From contig JAJYTF010000003.1 of assembly GCA_021793155.1 (NCBI GenBank), positions 186,001-250,000 of the forward strand: a stretch of 64,000 nt of DNA, given 5' to 3'. Numbering within the stretch: position 1 is the stretch's first letter; the number at the start of each line of letters is the position of its first letter. A program made the translations under genes and the position numbers. Positions 8,938-18,451 of the stretch are shown one piece after another. This stretch comes from Pseudomonadota bacterium (GTDB lineage: Bacteria; Pseudomonadota; Alphaproteobacteria; Rhodospirillales; Magnetospirillaceae). Under the pieces are notes generated by a model that saw nothing but the letters and a program-made list of their open reading frames with translations, had not been told where the DNA came from and ran no database searches.

Positions 8938-9438
8938 TCAACGCGCGGTGACTGATGGCATGCCGGCGGGATGGCCCTCCGCATAGGAGCGAGGGCGGCG
9001 AAAAACCTCGTCCGCGATCTTTTTCTGCTCGTCCGACATGGTGTTATAAAGATTTGTGAACGCTGCAGAGAGGCGCGTGACGTTTTCCAGATGGACTTCC
9101 GCAGCCCTGCGATAAAGGTTCAGGTCATCGATAGCGTTAAGAGTATCTGCCTTCGCGTGCCGCTCGATGATTACTTTGCGCATGGCCTCGGTGTTTTCCC
9201 GCATGGTCTGCGCAATGGCATCCCAATCCTTGGATTGACTGTCCGTAATGTGAAGCTTGTCGTGCAGGTCGCGGATCCGGGCATCCAAACCGCCTTCGCG
9301 GAGCGGCTTTGCTGGCGCTGAAAGTGAATCCGGCCGCGCGGAGGCCACGCCTTCGGCGGCGGAAACCACGCTGCTTGCCGAAGCGAACAAAGAGACGGTG
9401 GCAATCATGATAAGGAGTGATTTTTGGAAGTCATGCAT
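8938..9438 (-). CDS. Periplasmic Spy/CpxP-like protein (LTxxQ family)
   Basis: A 166-residue secreted protein with a signal peptide (cleavage near VVSAAEG, residue 29) and an all-helical, charged mature region. An LTxxQ-like motif appears as LHITDSQSKDWDAI (about residue 62) and a second degenerate one as MSDEQKKIADEVF (about residue 135), which is the arrangement of Spy and CpxP chaperone-like proteins that respond to envelope stress. AAGGGGA precedes the ATG. The small lipoprotein gene follows. Confidence 0.75.
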   Translation of the reverse strand: MHDFQKSLLIMIATVSLFASASSVVSAAEGVASARPDSLSAPAKPLREGGLDARIRDLHDKLHITDSQSKDWDAIAQTMRENTEAMRKVIIERHAKADTLNAIDDLNLYRRAAEVHLENVTRLSAAFTNLYNTMSDEQKKIADEVFRRPRSYAEGHPAGMPSVTAR

Positions 9439-9722
9439 AGACGTTCCCCTTCAGTGCCGTATCACTATCGGGCTCTAATAATTTTGGAATTTGTCGTTTT
9501 TAAGGCTACGGCTCATGTCAGGCTGCGGTGATCAGAACCGATCACCGCGCCGTCATTGGCGCGGCCCCTCGCTGGGCCAGCATCGAGTGGGCCGTTCGCC
9601 CGCAAGCGGGCGAGGGGCTGAGGTGAAAGGGGCGATTCGCTCTGGCTGAAAAAGTTACGGCTTTTCAAAGCCTAAGCCTCGCCCCAACTCAAGATCGTGA
9701 TTCAATGTAATCCCATCACGAT
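9439..9722. other. Non-coding gap with a hairpin-rich segment
   Basis: No convincing gene. Around 9565-9622 arms GCCCCTCG and CGAGGGGC enclose a second hairpin (CGCCCGCAAGCGGGCG). It may be the terminator region of phnA together with the promoter region of the Spy-like gene. Confidence 0.4.
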
Positions 9723-10073
9723 CTAGGCTTTCTTCACGAACTCCGACTTCAAATTCATGGCGCCGATGCCATCGATCTTGCAGGCGATGTTGTGGCCATC
9801 CGTCGCATCCACCAAGCGGATGTTTTTCACCTTGGTGCCGCCTTTGACCACCAGGGACGAGCCCTTGACCTTCAGGTCCTTGATGACGGTCACACTGTCG
9901 CCGTCGGCGAGCGGGTTGCCATTGGCATCCCGGACCAGGCTGTCGCCGTCCGCATCCCCCGCGCCCGCAGCCTCCGAGCTCCATTCATGGGCGCATTCCG
10001 GGCAGACCCACAGGCTGCCGTCCTGATAGGCATGCTCGGAGCCGCAGTTCGGGCATTTCACGTCACTGTCCAT
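9723..10073 (-). CDS. phnA: PhnA/YjdM family zinc-ribbon protein
   Basis: A 116-residue protein with an N-terminal zinc ribbon ([10 protein letters not shown], then CPECAHEW, residues about 6-33) followed by the PhnA domain ([25 protein letters not shown] and [12 protein letters not shown]-like strands). Two ATG codons are adjacent (10076 and 10073); I take the second, which gives the usual start. The family was named from the phosphonate region of E. coli, but no C-P lyase genes are near and its true biochemical role is not settled. Confidence 0.88.
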   Translation of the reverse strand: MDSDVKCPNCGSEHAYQDGSLWVCPECAHEWSSEAAGAGDADGDSLVRDANGNPLADGDSVTVIKDLKVKGSSLVVKGGTKVKNIRLVDATDGHNIACKIDGIGAMNLKSEFVKKA

Positions 10074-10106
10074 CATCAACCTCGTTTTCGCCGCCCCCGG
10101 GCACCA

Positions 10107-10139
10107 AAAAACCAAAAGGCCCAGTCGCTGACCGGGCCT
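10107..10139 (-). terminator. Intrinsic terminator downstream of the tRNA-Lys relic
   Basis: Read on the minus strand, a 10-bp stem with one mismatch (AGGCCCGGTC / GACTGGGCCT) and a three-base loop is followed by TTTTGGTTTTTTGG. The intact tRNA-Lys at 20780 has an equivalent GGCCCGG hairpin at a similar distance. Confidence 0.65.
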
Positions 10140-10170
10140 ATTCCAAGACGTTTCCGTGTCTTCGAAAATC

Positions 10171-10228
10171 CGTGGGCGCACAAGGGCTAGAACCTCGGAC
10201 CCGCTGGCTTAAGAGTTACAGGCTCGCA
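10171..10228 (-). pseudogene. Degenerate tRNA-Lys 3' portion (tRNA relic)
   Basis: On the minus strand this matches the 3' two-thirds of the tRNA-Lys at 20780-20855: anticodon-arm core CTCTTAA, a GCGGGTCC variable region, a T arm with paired CGAGG/CCTTG around TTCTAGC, and an acceptor end TGCGCCCA followed by CGG instead of CCA. The D arm and 5' acceptor strand are gone. The match continues past the 3' end: both loci have CGAAAAT, a small hairpin and then a GGCCC hairpin. It is a paralogous tRNA copy or a tRNA attachment-site remnant, not a working tRNA. Confidence 0.6.
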
Positions 10229-10284
10229 CTTTTGCCGTCAACAACCGGTTTTGCAGGTTTCGCCCTTCGTTGACGGGCGCAAAA

Positions 10285-11677
10285 TCAATGGGTTAGGTAG
10301 AAGCCACTGTCGGCAAATAAGAAAGCAATATATTCATTGCCAGCAGTTACGGCAATATTTGGATTGATACTCACGGCCCGATAGCCCCCGATATCGTCCA
10401 GGGTTAACGCTGCCGAGGTATAGAGCGCGGATCCTATGGCGTGGCCAGCCGTTTGGTCCCACGCCTAGACATATTCCGTGACTGTCAGGAGGCCACCGAC
10501 CACATCAAGGTTGAAAGTAATGTTCTTGAATAGATTGGTTCCGCCCGGCGCCGTGACCGTTTGGCCAAAGATAGTCGCGTTGGGTTCTCCCGGCGGGATT
10601 TCGTCGAAGGCGCCATACCATTGAGACATTCGAGGAATCCGCTGACGCGGAAGAAGTAATGATGGCGAACGGGCTGCCGGTTGGCGGCGTTATGACTGTT
10701 ATATTTCCTCCATCAATGGTAGATGTTACTTGTCCCCAGTCCGCAGGAACTCCGTCTGTTGGGCTGACGGCAATTGCTCCTGCTGCGGTACTGTCCTCGA
10801 CCGTAGAGCCTTGCAGCAGAGCCTTGATCGGCTCGGGCGCCATGCTCAGGTCCGGGTATCGCGCTCCGAGCCACTGCAATGCCGCGGTGGCGTCCGCCCC
10901 GCCACTGCCGTAAAGGCTGGCATAGGTCTGCGCCACGGCCGCCCCTGCGGAGTGGATCGTCAGGGCGTTGAAGACCGCTGGTCCATCGACAGGAAGGTCC
11001 GGCAGCATATTGTTGTCGCCGATCGCCGTCCCGACGAAGACATTCTGGGTCAACTGTTCGTTGCCGACATAGTTGTTGGTGATGCTGCCGGCCGTGACGC
11101 CCTGATAGCCATCACCAATCCAGGTGCTCGCCATACCATCCGTCAGGGGCAGAGCGTTGAAGGTGAAAGCGGTCACGTCAGGCGCACCATGCGCTTGGCC
11201 CCAGGCAGCGACGGCGTCCGAGGTGAAGCCGCCCAGCGACTGCCCCGTTTCCACCACCGGCACGCCTGGGAATTGTTGCTGAAGATTGTCGAAATAATCT
11301 ACCGCCCGATCTGCGTAGGCCGGCATGTAATGCCCGGTAACGTCGTTGCTCACGACGATCTCGGCGTCGGCCTCGACCGTGTCGGTCCGGTCGTTGGCGA
11401 AGGTTCCCCCGATCAGCGGCGTGTCCGCCGCCGGCGCCGACATCACCGTCCCGCGATTCACCTGCATGATCTCGGCGTACTGTCCGGCGGGCAAAGGATT
11501 GCCGTTAGCATCCACCGTCTTTCCCCAGGCTTCGCCGTAATAGCCGGTGTCGCTGTCGTACTTCGTTGATATCTGGACCCATCCCGGTGGCGGAGTCGTC
11601 GTCTCGCTGGCGCTGTGGTAGACCTCGTCCGCCAGAACCGCGGCGGTCAGCTTGTCGAGTGGCGTGAGGGAAGTCAT
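10285..11677 (-). pseudogene. Lipase-like secreted protein gene, frameshifted and with an internal stop
   Basis: The intact N-terminal part (from ATG 11677) contains a serine-hydrolase nucleophile elbow GQSLGG (about residue 145), as in class 3 type lipases. No ordinary signal peptide is visible. Near 10625-10655 the frame breaks: the reading frame continues as an unrelated tail, while a shifted frame continues as a beta-rich domain (IFGQTVTAPGGTNLFKNITF, then YV-stop-AWDQTAGHAIGSALY and ITAGNEYIAFLF-like text). In related C-terminal domains a Tyr stands between YV and AWD; here the codon is TAG (about 10468). The two lesions together suggest an inactive gene. It follows the WD40 gene by 11 bases, so they formed one operon. 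Confidence 0.65.
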
Positions 11678-11688
11678 TGTCAGGCCTT

Positions 11689-12867
11689 TCAGCGAAACAG
11701 GTCGGGATCGAGTTCAAGGATGTAGATTTCGTCGTCCAGACCGTAGGCCAAGCGCTGGCCGTCGGGACTGAATGCCAAGGCAAAGACCCAGTGGTCCTTG
11801 CCGAAATCTCGCACTGCCAGCCTGGCACCGGTCTTGGCGTCCCAGGCGATCAGATAGGCGGGGATCAGCCCACCCCCTTTGGTGGCTGCGAGGTAGCGAC
11901 CGTTTGGACTGAGACTCAGAGCCGCGACCCCCATCCCCGGCCCCTCATAGGTCTGCACGCGTTCGCCGGTCATAGGGTTCCAGGCGCGCACGGCGGTTAG
12001 AGGATCGTCCTGCTTTTCAAGCATATGACCGGGTTGCGTCGGGTCAGGAACACCGATGATGTCCGCATTGCTGCCGGTGAACAGCGTGCCGGTCAGCGGA
12101 TCGAGAATCATACGGCGCATCCCGACCTCATAAGCCGGGAAGCTGTTCAAACGCGTATTGGTCAACAGCCGCCAGGTATCGACGACGCCATGCTCTGCTG
12201 CGCCTCGGTGATCGGCATAGACGACAAGGTCGCGGCCCGGATCGATAGCCAAGGGGCCACCGCCAAGGGTCGATCCACGATGTTCAGTCAGGATCGGGCC
12301 GATGTGGTGCCTGATCTGCCAAGTCGTGGTGTCGTAGACATAGATGCGTCCGCGGTTGCCGATTAGCGCGACCACCGCCTTGCCGTCGGCGGACGCGGCG
12401 AGGCCCATCGCATCGTTGATATCCGCGACCTTGCCTTCGGCCGTCATCGGCAAAGGCTCGACCAGATTGTGAGCCTCGCCGGTTTCGACATCGACCAAAC
12501 CGATGGTGGCTTCCCACCGCTGCCCGCCGGCACCATTGATCGGCGCGGTGACGACGAACCGATCGCCCGCCGAGAACGCCAGTCCCTGGTGGATACCCCC
12601 ACCCTTCTTGACGGTCCACCGGATCTCATTCTTATCCAGATCGTAGAGCCACACCCTGTTGCCGGCCGTGTTGGACACGGCCAGGTAGCGCCCGTTGTGG
12701 CTCCAGGCGAGGGTGTGGACATCGTTCGGAAATTCGATCGTGCGGACTTCGTTGCCGAATGAGCCTTCATTTTCGCTCGCTTTGGCTGAGGTGATCGGCA
12801 TGGCGAATATCCCTAGCGTTCCAGTCAGGAAAAGAATGCTGACGACAGCGGCAAGGAGAGTTTTTGT
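11689..12867 (-). pseudogene. Exported WD40/beta-propeller protein gene, start codon lost beside an IS end
   Basis: About 390 codons of a secreted beta-propeller: a signal-peptide core (KTLLAAVVSILFLTG...AMPITSAKA) followed by repeated blades (HTLAWSHNGRYLAVSN, LAASADGKAVVAL, LSLSPNGRYLAATKGG, LAFSPDGQRLAYGL). The frame is open up to and through the neighbouring IS, but no ATG, GTG or TTG lies between the IS end (about 12898) and the signal-peptide core. The codon before KTLLAA is ACA where ATG would be expected. The first usable ATG (12801) would remove the signal peptide. The simplest reading is a 5' end damaged by mutation or by the insertion. The downstream lipase-like gene is also broken. 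Confidence 0.6.
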
Positions 12868-12957
12868 CTCTCCGATAACGCCGTGGTAGCGCCGGGAACG
12901 CTCCTGTCCTGAGAATAGAGGTCTTCGAAGTCTCAACCCCCAGGACAGGAGTCCCCA

Positions 12958-13956
12958 ATGAGCACACAGCCCATCAGCCCCTTGCGGCAGCGCCTGATCG
13001 ACGACATCACCACCCGCCGGCTTTCGCCCAAGACCGTCGTGGCCTATGTCAACGGCGTCAAGCGCTTCGCCGAGTTCATCCACTGCCCGCCCGACCAGGC
13101 GACCACCGACGATATGCGCCTCTTCCGACTCGAACTGGCCCGCAGCCGCCTTTCGGTCCACGCCATCAACCAGACCATCGCCGGGATTCGGTTCTTCTAC
13201 ACCGTCACCCAACCGAACGAGCCGATGCTGGGCGAGGCCAAATACATCCGCCGTCCCGACCAGTTGCCGGTGGTGCTGAGCACCGAGGAGGTCGCCCGGC
13301 TGCTCGGCCATGCCCCGAACTTCAAATATCGGGTCATGCTGACGTTGTGCTATTCCGCCGGGCTGCGCATCTCCGAGTTGGTCAACCTCAAGGTCGCCGA
13401 CATCGACAGCTCGCGCATGGTGATCCGCGTCGAGCAGGGCAAGGGCCGCAAAGACCGCTACACCATCCTGTCGCCCCAGGTCCTGCCGATGCTGCGGCAA
13501 TGGTATGTCGATGCCGGCAAGCCGAAGCGCTGGCTGTTCCCCAGCCCCACCGTCGATGACCAGCCCTTGTCGGTCAATGTCGTGCGCTGGGCGGTGAAGA
13601 AGGCGGCCAGGCGCGCCGGAATTACCAAGAACGTCTCGCCTCACACGCTGCGCCATTGCTTCGCCACGCACCTGCTGGAAGCGCGGATGGACATCCGCCA
13701 CATCCAGATCTTGCTGGGTCACACACCGATCGAATCGACCAGCCATTACGCTCGCCTCGCCATTAAAAGCATCGGCGACCTGGTGAGTCCGTTCGACCGC
13801 ATCGTCGGGGAGCCCGGTCCCACGACTGGGCCTGGGCGGACATTGAAGGCCAGCGGGGCTGATCTCGGCACCGAACTTCCGGCGAAGCCGAAGCCCCAGA
13901 ATTTCCGCCGCTATCGTGACGGTGGTCGGCAGGAACCGGGCAAACCGCCCGCCTGA
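12958..13956 (+). CDS. Tyrosine recombinase (XerC/D-like) of the IS91-type element
   Basis: A 332-residue integrase. The N-terminal SAM-like DNA-binding domain (residues 1-95) is followed by the catalytic domain with Arg in GLRISELVNL (about residue 142), Lys in EQGKGRKDRY, HTLRH (about 227), the LLGHTPI histidine (about 251) and the nucleophile Tyr in TSHYARL (about 261). A 70-residue Pro/Gly-rich tail follows. GACAGGAG is close upstream of the ATG. The 3' end overlaps the transposase frame. In this IS91 subgroup the pair is common, but what the recombinase does in transposition is not established. Confidence 0.85.
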   Translation: MSTQPISPLRQRLIDDITTRRLSPKTVVAYVNGVKRFAEFIHCPPDQATTDDMRLFRLELARSRLSVHAINQTIAGIRFFYTVTQPNEPMLGEAKYIRRPDQLPVVLSTEEVARLLGHAPNFKYRVMLTLCYSAGLRISELVNLKVADIDSSRMVIRVEQGKGRKDRYTILSPQVLPMLRQWYVDAGKPKRWLFPSPTVDDQPLSVNVVRWAVKKAARRAGITKNVSPHTLRHCFATHLLEARMDIRHIQILLGHTPIESTSHYARLAIKSIGDLVSPFDRIVGEPGPTTGPGRTLKASGADLGTELPAKPKPQNFRRYRDGGRQEPGKPPA

Positions 13957-13969
13957 TCTCTGCCTTGCC

Positions 13970-15181
13970 ATGTCACGGCCTCCCTGCGAGGTGGCGGAGA
14001 TCTTCCGCCGCTTCGGGCCGGACTATCGACGTACCCATGACGGGCATCTGAGCCTCGGCCAGATCAAGGTCATGGCGGCGATCGAGAAATGCCGGACGGC
14101 GGCGCTCGGCGGTCATGTCGATCGCTGCGATTCCTGCCGCTTCACCCGCATCAGCTACAATTCCTGCGGCAACCGCCATTGCCCGAAATGCCAGGCCGCG
14201 GCGGCGAAGGAATGGCTGGCCGAGCGCGAGGCCGAACTGCTGCCGGTGCCCTACTTCCATCTGGTCTTCACCATCCCCGAGCAGTTGAACCCCATCGTCT
14301 TCCACAACAAGGCGGTGGCCGGCGACACCCTGTTCAAGACGGCAGCGAAGACGGTGCTGATCCTCGGTGCCGATCCCAAATGGCTGGGGGCCAAACTCGG
14401 CCTCACCGCCGTCCTGCATAGCTGGGGCAGGGCAATGACCTTCCATCCGCATATCCATATGATCGTGCCGGGCGGCGGCATCTCCCTGGACGGGCAGCGC
14501 TGGGTCGGCTGCAAGCCGCGTTTCTTCCTGCCGGTCAAGGTGCTGGGCTCGCTGTTCCGCCGCCTGTTCCTGGAAAGGCTGCGGGCGGCGCATAAAGAGC
14601 TGCGGTTCCAGGGCGAGATGGCGGGCTTGGCCGATCCCGACGCCTTCCGCCGCTTCCTGGCGCCGCTGCGCCAGATCAACTGGAACGTCTACGCCAAGCC
14701 GCCCTTCGCCGGGCCGGAAGAGGTCCTGAAATACCTCGCCCGCTACACCCACCGCATCGCCATCAGTAACAGCCGCATCGTCAGCATCGATGAGGACGCC
14801 GTGCGCTTCCGGTACAAGCACCGCAAGGACGGCAAGGTCACGATGAAGATGATGACCGTCACCCCGGACGAGTTCATCCGCCGCTTCCTGCTGCATGTCC
14901 TGCCGGACGGATTTCATCGCATCCGTCATTACGGCTGGCTTGCCAGCGGCAGCAAGGCCAAGAATCTGGCCCGTGCCCGCGAACTGCTGAACGTGCCGCC
15001 GCCCGCGCTGAAACCCGCCCGCGAGTTCGTCGATGAGGACGGCGTCGTTCATGAAGACAACTCGACCCTGCCGCCCTGTCCCTGCTGTGGCGGGCACATG
15101 ACGATCATCGAATGGTTCGAACGCGGCTGCCTGCCCCGTCATCAGCCCAGTCCCCCGACGCCGAGGATCGACAGCTCATGA
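13970..15181 (+). CDS. IS91-family rolling-circle transposase
   Basis: A 403-residue transposase. It begins MSRPPCEVAEIFRRFG, the usual N-terminus of the group, so I start at 13970, although the frame opens at 13916 inside the recombinase gene. A zinc-binding N-terminal region (CDSC, then CGNRHCPKC, residues 43-67) precedes the HUH nuclease core with FHPHIHMIVPGGG (about residue 160) and the tyrosine motif EVLKYLARYTHR (about residue 247). A second Cys pair (CPCCGG) is near the C-terminus. It appears intact. Confidence 0.88.
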   Translation: MSRPPCEVAEIFRRFGPDYRRTHDGHLSLGQIKVMAAIEKCRTAALGGHVDRCDSCRFTRISYNSCGNRHCPKCQAAAAKEWLAEREAELLPVPYFHLVFTIPEQLNPIVFHNKAVAGDTLFKTAAKTVLILGADPKWLGAKLGLTAVLHSWGRAMTFHPHIHMIVPGGGISLDGQRWVGCKPRFFLPVKVLGSLFRRLFLERLRAAHKELRFQGEMAGLADPDAFRRFLAPLRQINWNVYAKPPFAGPEEVLKYLARYTHRIAISNSRIVSIDEDAVRFRYKHRKDGKVTMKMMTVTPDEFIRRFLLHVLPDGFHRIRHYGWLASGSKAKNLARARELLNVPPPALKPAREFVDEDGVVHEDNSTLPPCPCCGGHMTIIEWFERGCLPRHQPSPPTPRIDSS

Positions 15182-15464
15182 GCGCAACCCAGCGTCGTCC
15201 GACCCCGAAGGCGGTGTATCTTGGCCGGATCACCCTTGACCGGCAACCGGGGATTGCGTTCGTCGGTCGCCGTCAGGGCCGAACCACCACGGGCATCCAA
15301 GTCAAAATGGCGTTCAGCGAAGCCCAATCCGCCGCCGGTTCGACCCGACGACCGGCCGCGACCCGACGACCAGCCTCGTCGGTGACCCTCGCCACATCCG
15401 TCCCGCTCGATAAATCCACATAGCGGTTGCCCCGGCCTCTCGGGAGCGATTCCTCGATCGTGGC

Positions 15465-15644
15465 TCATCCACAAAGACCCGAACCGGCGCCGGTGCGATC
15501 GGGCGGCCGTCCGTGCGCCGGGTCCTTGCGGATAAGCCAAGACATTGTCGAAATTATCGTATCGGCCAGTGCACCATCGGTCATGCCTATGGCGAGCGCC
15601 TCTGCGACGAGGATGAACCGAAACAGTCTGAAAACCGGGTTCAT
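15465..15644 (-). CDS. Possible 59-residue secreted peptide, unrecognised
   Basis: The product begins MNPVFRLFRFILVAEALAIG and could carry a signal peptide cleaved after GALA-D. There is only a weak ribosome site. The same frame stays open for some 60 codons beyond the TGA, so this may instead be the front of a decayed gene. No family is recognised. Confidence 0.25.
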   Translation of the reverse strand: MNPVFRLFRFILVAEALAIGMTDGALADTIISTMSWLIRKDPAHGRPPDRTGAGSGLCG

Positions 15645-15820
15645 TTCGAGGTTCTCTATTGAATGGACGTACCCTCAACGGCGTTGCGCAACCGGCATGC
15701 CATCGGCGCATTTCCCTAGGAATCCTCGGCCTTGCGGAATCATCATTGTTCTTGGTGTAAAGAGCGCCTTACGCGGTCCCCACGCCCCCGGGCAAGGCGC
15801 CGCGGGTCAGGGCGACAGAC

Positions 15821-15869
15821 GCGCCACCCAGCGGCTCGATGCGCCTCTCCGGAGGTGCGATCTGGCGGA
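15821..15869 (-). repeat. 49-bp copy of the DEAD-box helicase gene 3' end
   Basis: 46 of 49 bases match positions 19034-19082 in the same orientation. In the helicase gene this segment encodes RQIAHPEGRIEPLGGAP; here it reads RQIAPPERRIEPLGGAS with no gene around it. The two copies are direct repeats flanking the chemoreceptor gene and the GAF relic. Confidence 0.75.
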
Positions 15870-16015
15870 CAAGCCTGCTCGACTTGGGGCGGGATCAACA
15901 TCAATAACCAATCCATATATTATCACTTGATCAAGCACAAGGCTGCGCACACCGTCGCATGTTAGAAGATGGCACACGCAACACACGTTTTACGCTGGCG
16001 CCAAGGGGTGATGCC

Positions 16016-18451
16016 ATGCTTATCCAATGGACATCTCATTATGAAGTTGGCGTCGATCTGATCGATGCCGACCATCGTGAACTCGCCGACATCATTAATG
16101 CCATGGCGACCTGCCTGGAGCCTGGACGGCGGTCCGAAGTGCCGCCGTTGGCGGAACGACTGGTCGCGCATTTCGAAGCACACTGCGCACGCGAAGAAGA
16201 GGTGATGCGCAAAGCCGAATGCGCTGACCTTGCCGGCCACCGCGAAGAGCACAGCAAGGCAAAGATCCGTCTCACCGAACTTCTCTCGCGGATGTCGGCC
16301 AGTGATTCGTCTGGCCCGGCTGTCGAGGCCGTCGTCGACTATCTGCGACGTTTCTTCTTCGAACACGTCGTTGGCTGGGACCTGCAAATGCGGCCCATCT
16401 ATCAGTCCATGGGGATCAGCGGGAAACGCGCCAACCGGCGAGCACTGGAATGCGTCGATGCGGTCCTGGCCCGTTTCAAGTTCCGAACGCGGATCCTTGC
16501 GGTTGCGCTTGTGCCGATCGCCCTGGCGATCGTTGCCACCGGAATTCTGATTGCGACCAAGGTCCTCGTGGTCACGGAAATGGAAAAGGTGGAGGCATTG
16601 GCGGCTTATGCCGCCAAAGTCGATAACCTGGTACACGGACTTCAGTTGGAACGCGGCCTGACTTCCCTCGACCTGTCCGGCGACCAACAGGCGGCCACTG
16701 ACCTCGAGCAGCAGCGCCAGGCTGTCGATCAGTTTCGCGAAGCCGCGGCCAGGACCGGGGGTGCTGCATTGACGCTGGCCGTGGAGGATCTCAACCGGCT
16801 GCGCGCCGCCGCGACCGCAAAAAGCGCGAAGACCGCAGATATCATCGACGGTTACTCGGCCATCATCGCAAAGCTGCTCGACAATTTGGGCGACGCCGCA
16901 CGCAGCACCGGCGATGCGCGCGTCACAAATCGCCTGACGGCCTTTCTCGCGCTGGCCAAAGGCAAGGAACAGGCGGGCCAGGAGCGGGCCATCGGAGCTG
17001 CCGGTTTCAAAGAATCGTTTGCCGGATGGCGCTTCAAGCGCTTTACGGAACGCGCCGGTAGCCAGGCAAGTTTCTTCGACATCTTTTTGACATTCGCCGA
17101 TGCCAATGAACGCCAGGCTTTTGCGAGCAGGCTTGGGAGTCAGGCGGTCGCCGAGTATGAACGTCTTCGCCAGGCCACCGTTCCAGAGATGCCTGGCGGC
17201 AGGATCGATCCACAGGCTTGGTTCCACGCCGCATCGGATCGCATCGAGGCGCTGAAGGCAATCGAAGACATAATAGCCCAGGATCTGCGGTCTCAGGCCC
17301 GCAACACCCGTATACGGGCGCAGCGGGACCTTCTGGCGATGGGAACGATAATGGGCGTGCTGCTTGCCTTCAGCATGATCGGAGCCTGGCTCGTCGTTCG
17401 CAGCCTGACACAGCCGTTCGGATCTCTGGCAACGTCCATTTCCGAAATCGCCGCCGGCGATAAGAATGCCGCGGTTGCAGGGGCCGACCGCGGCGATGAG
17501 ATTGGTGAGATGGCCCGGATAGTGATGATCTTTCGTTCCGCCCTGCTCGCCAACGATGCGGTCCATGCCGAACAGGCGGCAAGGGCAGCCTTTCACGAAC
17601 AGGTCGTCCGCCGCCGGACCCGCCTAACCGAATCTTTCAACCGAAAGATGGCGCAGTTCGTCAGCACGCTCGCCTCATCATCGACAGAATTGGTTGCCAC
17701 CGCCGACGAAATGAGCCGGGTGGCGGGGGACACGATGGCGCGGTCGACGACGGTCGCGGCCGCATCGGAGCAGACGAGCACGAATATCCAGACAGTTGCT
17801 TCGGCAGTCGAAGAACTGGCCGCATCGGTTGGGGAAATTACCCGGCAGGTTACGCAGGCTGCACGGGTCTCGGCGGACGCCGTGCAGGAATCCGAACGAA
17901 CGGACAGTATCGTTGCCGGTCTCGCCCAGGCCGCGGACCGTATCGGCTTGGTTGTCTCGCTGATCGAGGACATTGCCAGCCAGACCAATCTCCTGGCGCT
18001 GAATGCGACCATCGAAGCGGCCCGAGCCGGCGATGCCGGCAAAGGGTTTGCCGTGGTCGCCAATGAAGTCAAGGCCTTGGCCAATCAAACCATGCGCGCG
18101 ACCGACGACATTGGTCGGCAGATCAACGAAATTCGCGACGCCACCGAGGGCGCCGTGGGAGCCATCCGCCACGTTGGAACGACAATTCGCCAGATCAGCG
18201 GGATTTCGACAACGATCGCATCAGCAGTGGAACAACAGGGCGCGGCGACGTCCGAAATCAGCCGCAATGTTCAGGAGGCTGCCAGAGGGGTCTTTGACGT
18301 CAACCAAAGCATCGCCACTGTCTCCGAGGGAGCGGACCATACGGGCACGGCTGCAACGCAGGTGCTGCAGGCCGCCAACGATGTCTCCAGCCGCTCGGAG
18401 CAAATCCGTGTGGAGGTCGCGTCGTTCCTCGGGGAAATGAGCGCCGCGTGA
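16016..18451 (+). CDS. Bacteriohaemerythrin-NIT chemoreceptor (methyl-accepting chemotaxis protein)
   Basis: An 811-residue receptor. Residues 1-130 form a bacteriohaemerythrin with the seven di-iron ligands apparent (H20, H56, E60, H75, H79, H117, D122). Next come TM1 (about 158-186), a periplasmic NIT-like nitrate/nitrite-sensing helical domain (starting [16 protein letters not shown]), TM2 (about 438-463), HAMP, and the signalling hairpin with the conserved tip [17 protein letters not shown] (about 655). I start at the ATG after AAGGGGTG; the ATG at 15959 has no site. The cytoplasmic N-terminal O2-binding domain plus a periplasmic NIT domain suggests integration of oxygen and nitrate/nitrite cues for swimming. 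Confidence 0.88.
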   Translation: MLIQWTSHYEVGVDLIDADHRELADIINAMATCLEPGRRSEVPPLAERLVAHFEAHCAREEEVMRKAECADLAGHREEHSKAKIRLTELLSRMSASDSSGPAVEAVVDYLRRFFFEHVVGWDLQMRPIYQSMGISGKRANRRALECVDAVLARFKFRTRILAVALVPIALAIVATGILIATKVLVVTEMEKVEALAAYAAKVDNLVHGLQLERGLTSLDLSGDQQAATDLEQQRQAVDQFREAAARTGGAALTLAVEDLNRLRAAATAKSAKTADIIDGYSAIIAKLLDNLGDAARSTGDARVTNRLTAFLALAKGKEQAGQERAIGAAGFKESFAGWRFKRFTERAGSQASFFDIFLTFADANERQAFASRLGSQAVAEYERLRQATVPEMPGGRIDPQAWFHAASDRIEALKAIEDIIAQDLRSQARNTRIRAQRDLLAMGTIMGVLLAFSMIGAWLVVRSLTQPFGSLATSISEIAAGDKNAAVAGADRGDEIGEMARIVMIFRSALLANDAVHAEQAARAAFHEQVVRRRTRLTESFNRKMAQFVSTLASSSTELVATADEMSRVAGDTMARSTTVAAASEQTSTNIQTVASAVEELAASVGEITRQVTQAARVSADAVQESERTDSIVAGLAQAADRIGLVVSLIEDIASQTNLLALNATIEAARAGDAGKGFAVVANEVKALANQTMRATDDIGRQINEIRDATEGAVGAIRHVGTTIRQISGISTTIASAVEQQGAATSEISRNVQEAARGVFDVNQSIATVSEGADHTGTAATQVLQAANDVSSRSEQIRVEVASFLGEMSAA

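Larger units (their letters stand above)
12898..15470 (+). mobile_element. IS91-family element with an accompanying tyrosine recombinase gene
   Basis: The element holds two overlapping genes: a XerC/D-like recombinase and an IS91-type HUH transposase. The left edge is placed just after GGGAAC, before an 11-bp inverted repeat (12901-12911 and 12941-12951) with a 29-base loop that lies immediately before the recombinase ATG. The right end is not resolved; a CTTG about 350 bases after the transposase stop is only one possible edge. IS91 elements move by rolling-circle replication and leave no target duplication, so boundaries must come from comparison with empty sites. Confidence 0.6.
15182..16015. 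other. Gap between IS91-type element and chemoreceptor gene
   Basis: About 830 bases without a secure gene. It contains an 18-base tandem repeat (about 15341-15376, units CGACCCGACGACC...), the unresolved right end of the IS, a possible 59-codon ORF on the minus strand, the 49-base copy of the helicase 3' end, and an AT-rich stretch (about 15895-15950) that could hold the chemoreceptor promoter. Confidence 0.5.

Noticed and set aside
10171-10228. A second functional tRNA-Lys
   Set aside because: The D arm and 5' acceptor strand are missing and the 3' end is CGG in place of CCA.
11689-13971. One 760-codon minus-strand frame that joins the WD40 gene to sequence inside the IS
   Set aside because: The N-terminal half is antisense to the tyrosine recombinase gene; only the WD40 part is real.
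15142-15711. A 189-codon minus-strand frame after the transposase gene
   Set aside because: Arg-rich and low complexity, without a ribosome site or motif, and overlapping the transposase 3' end.
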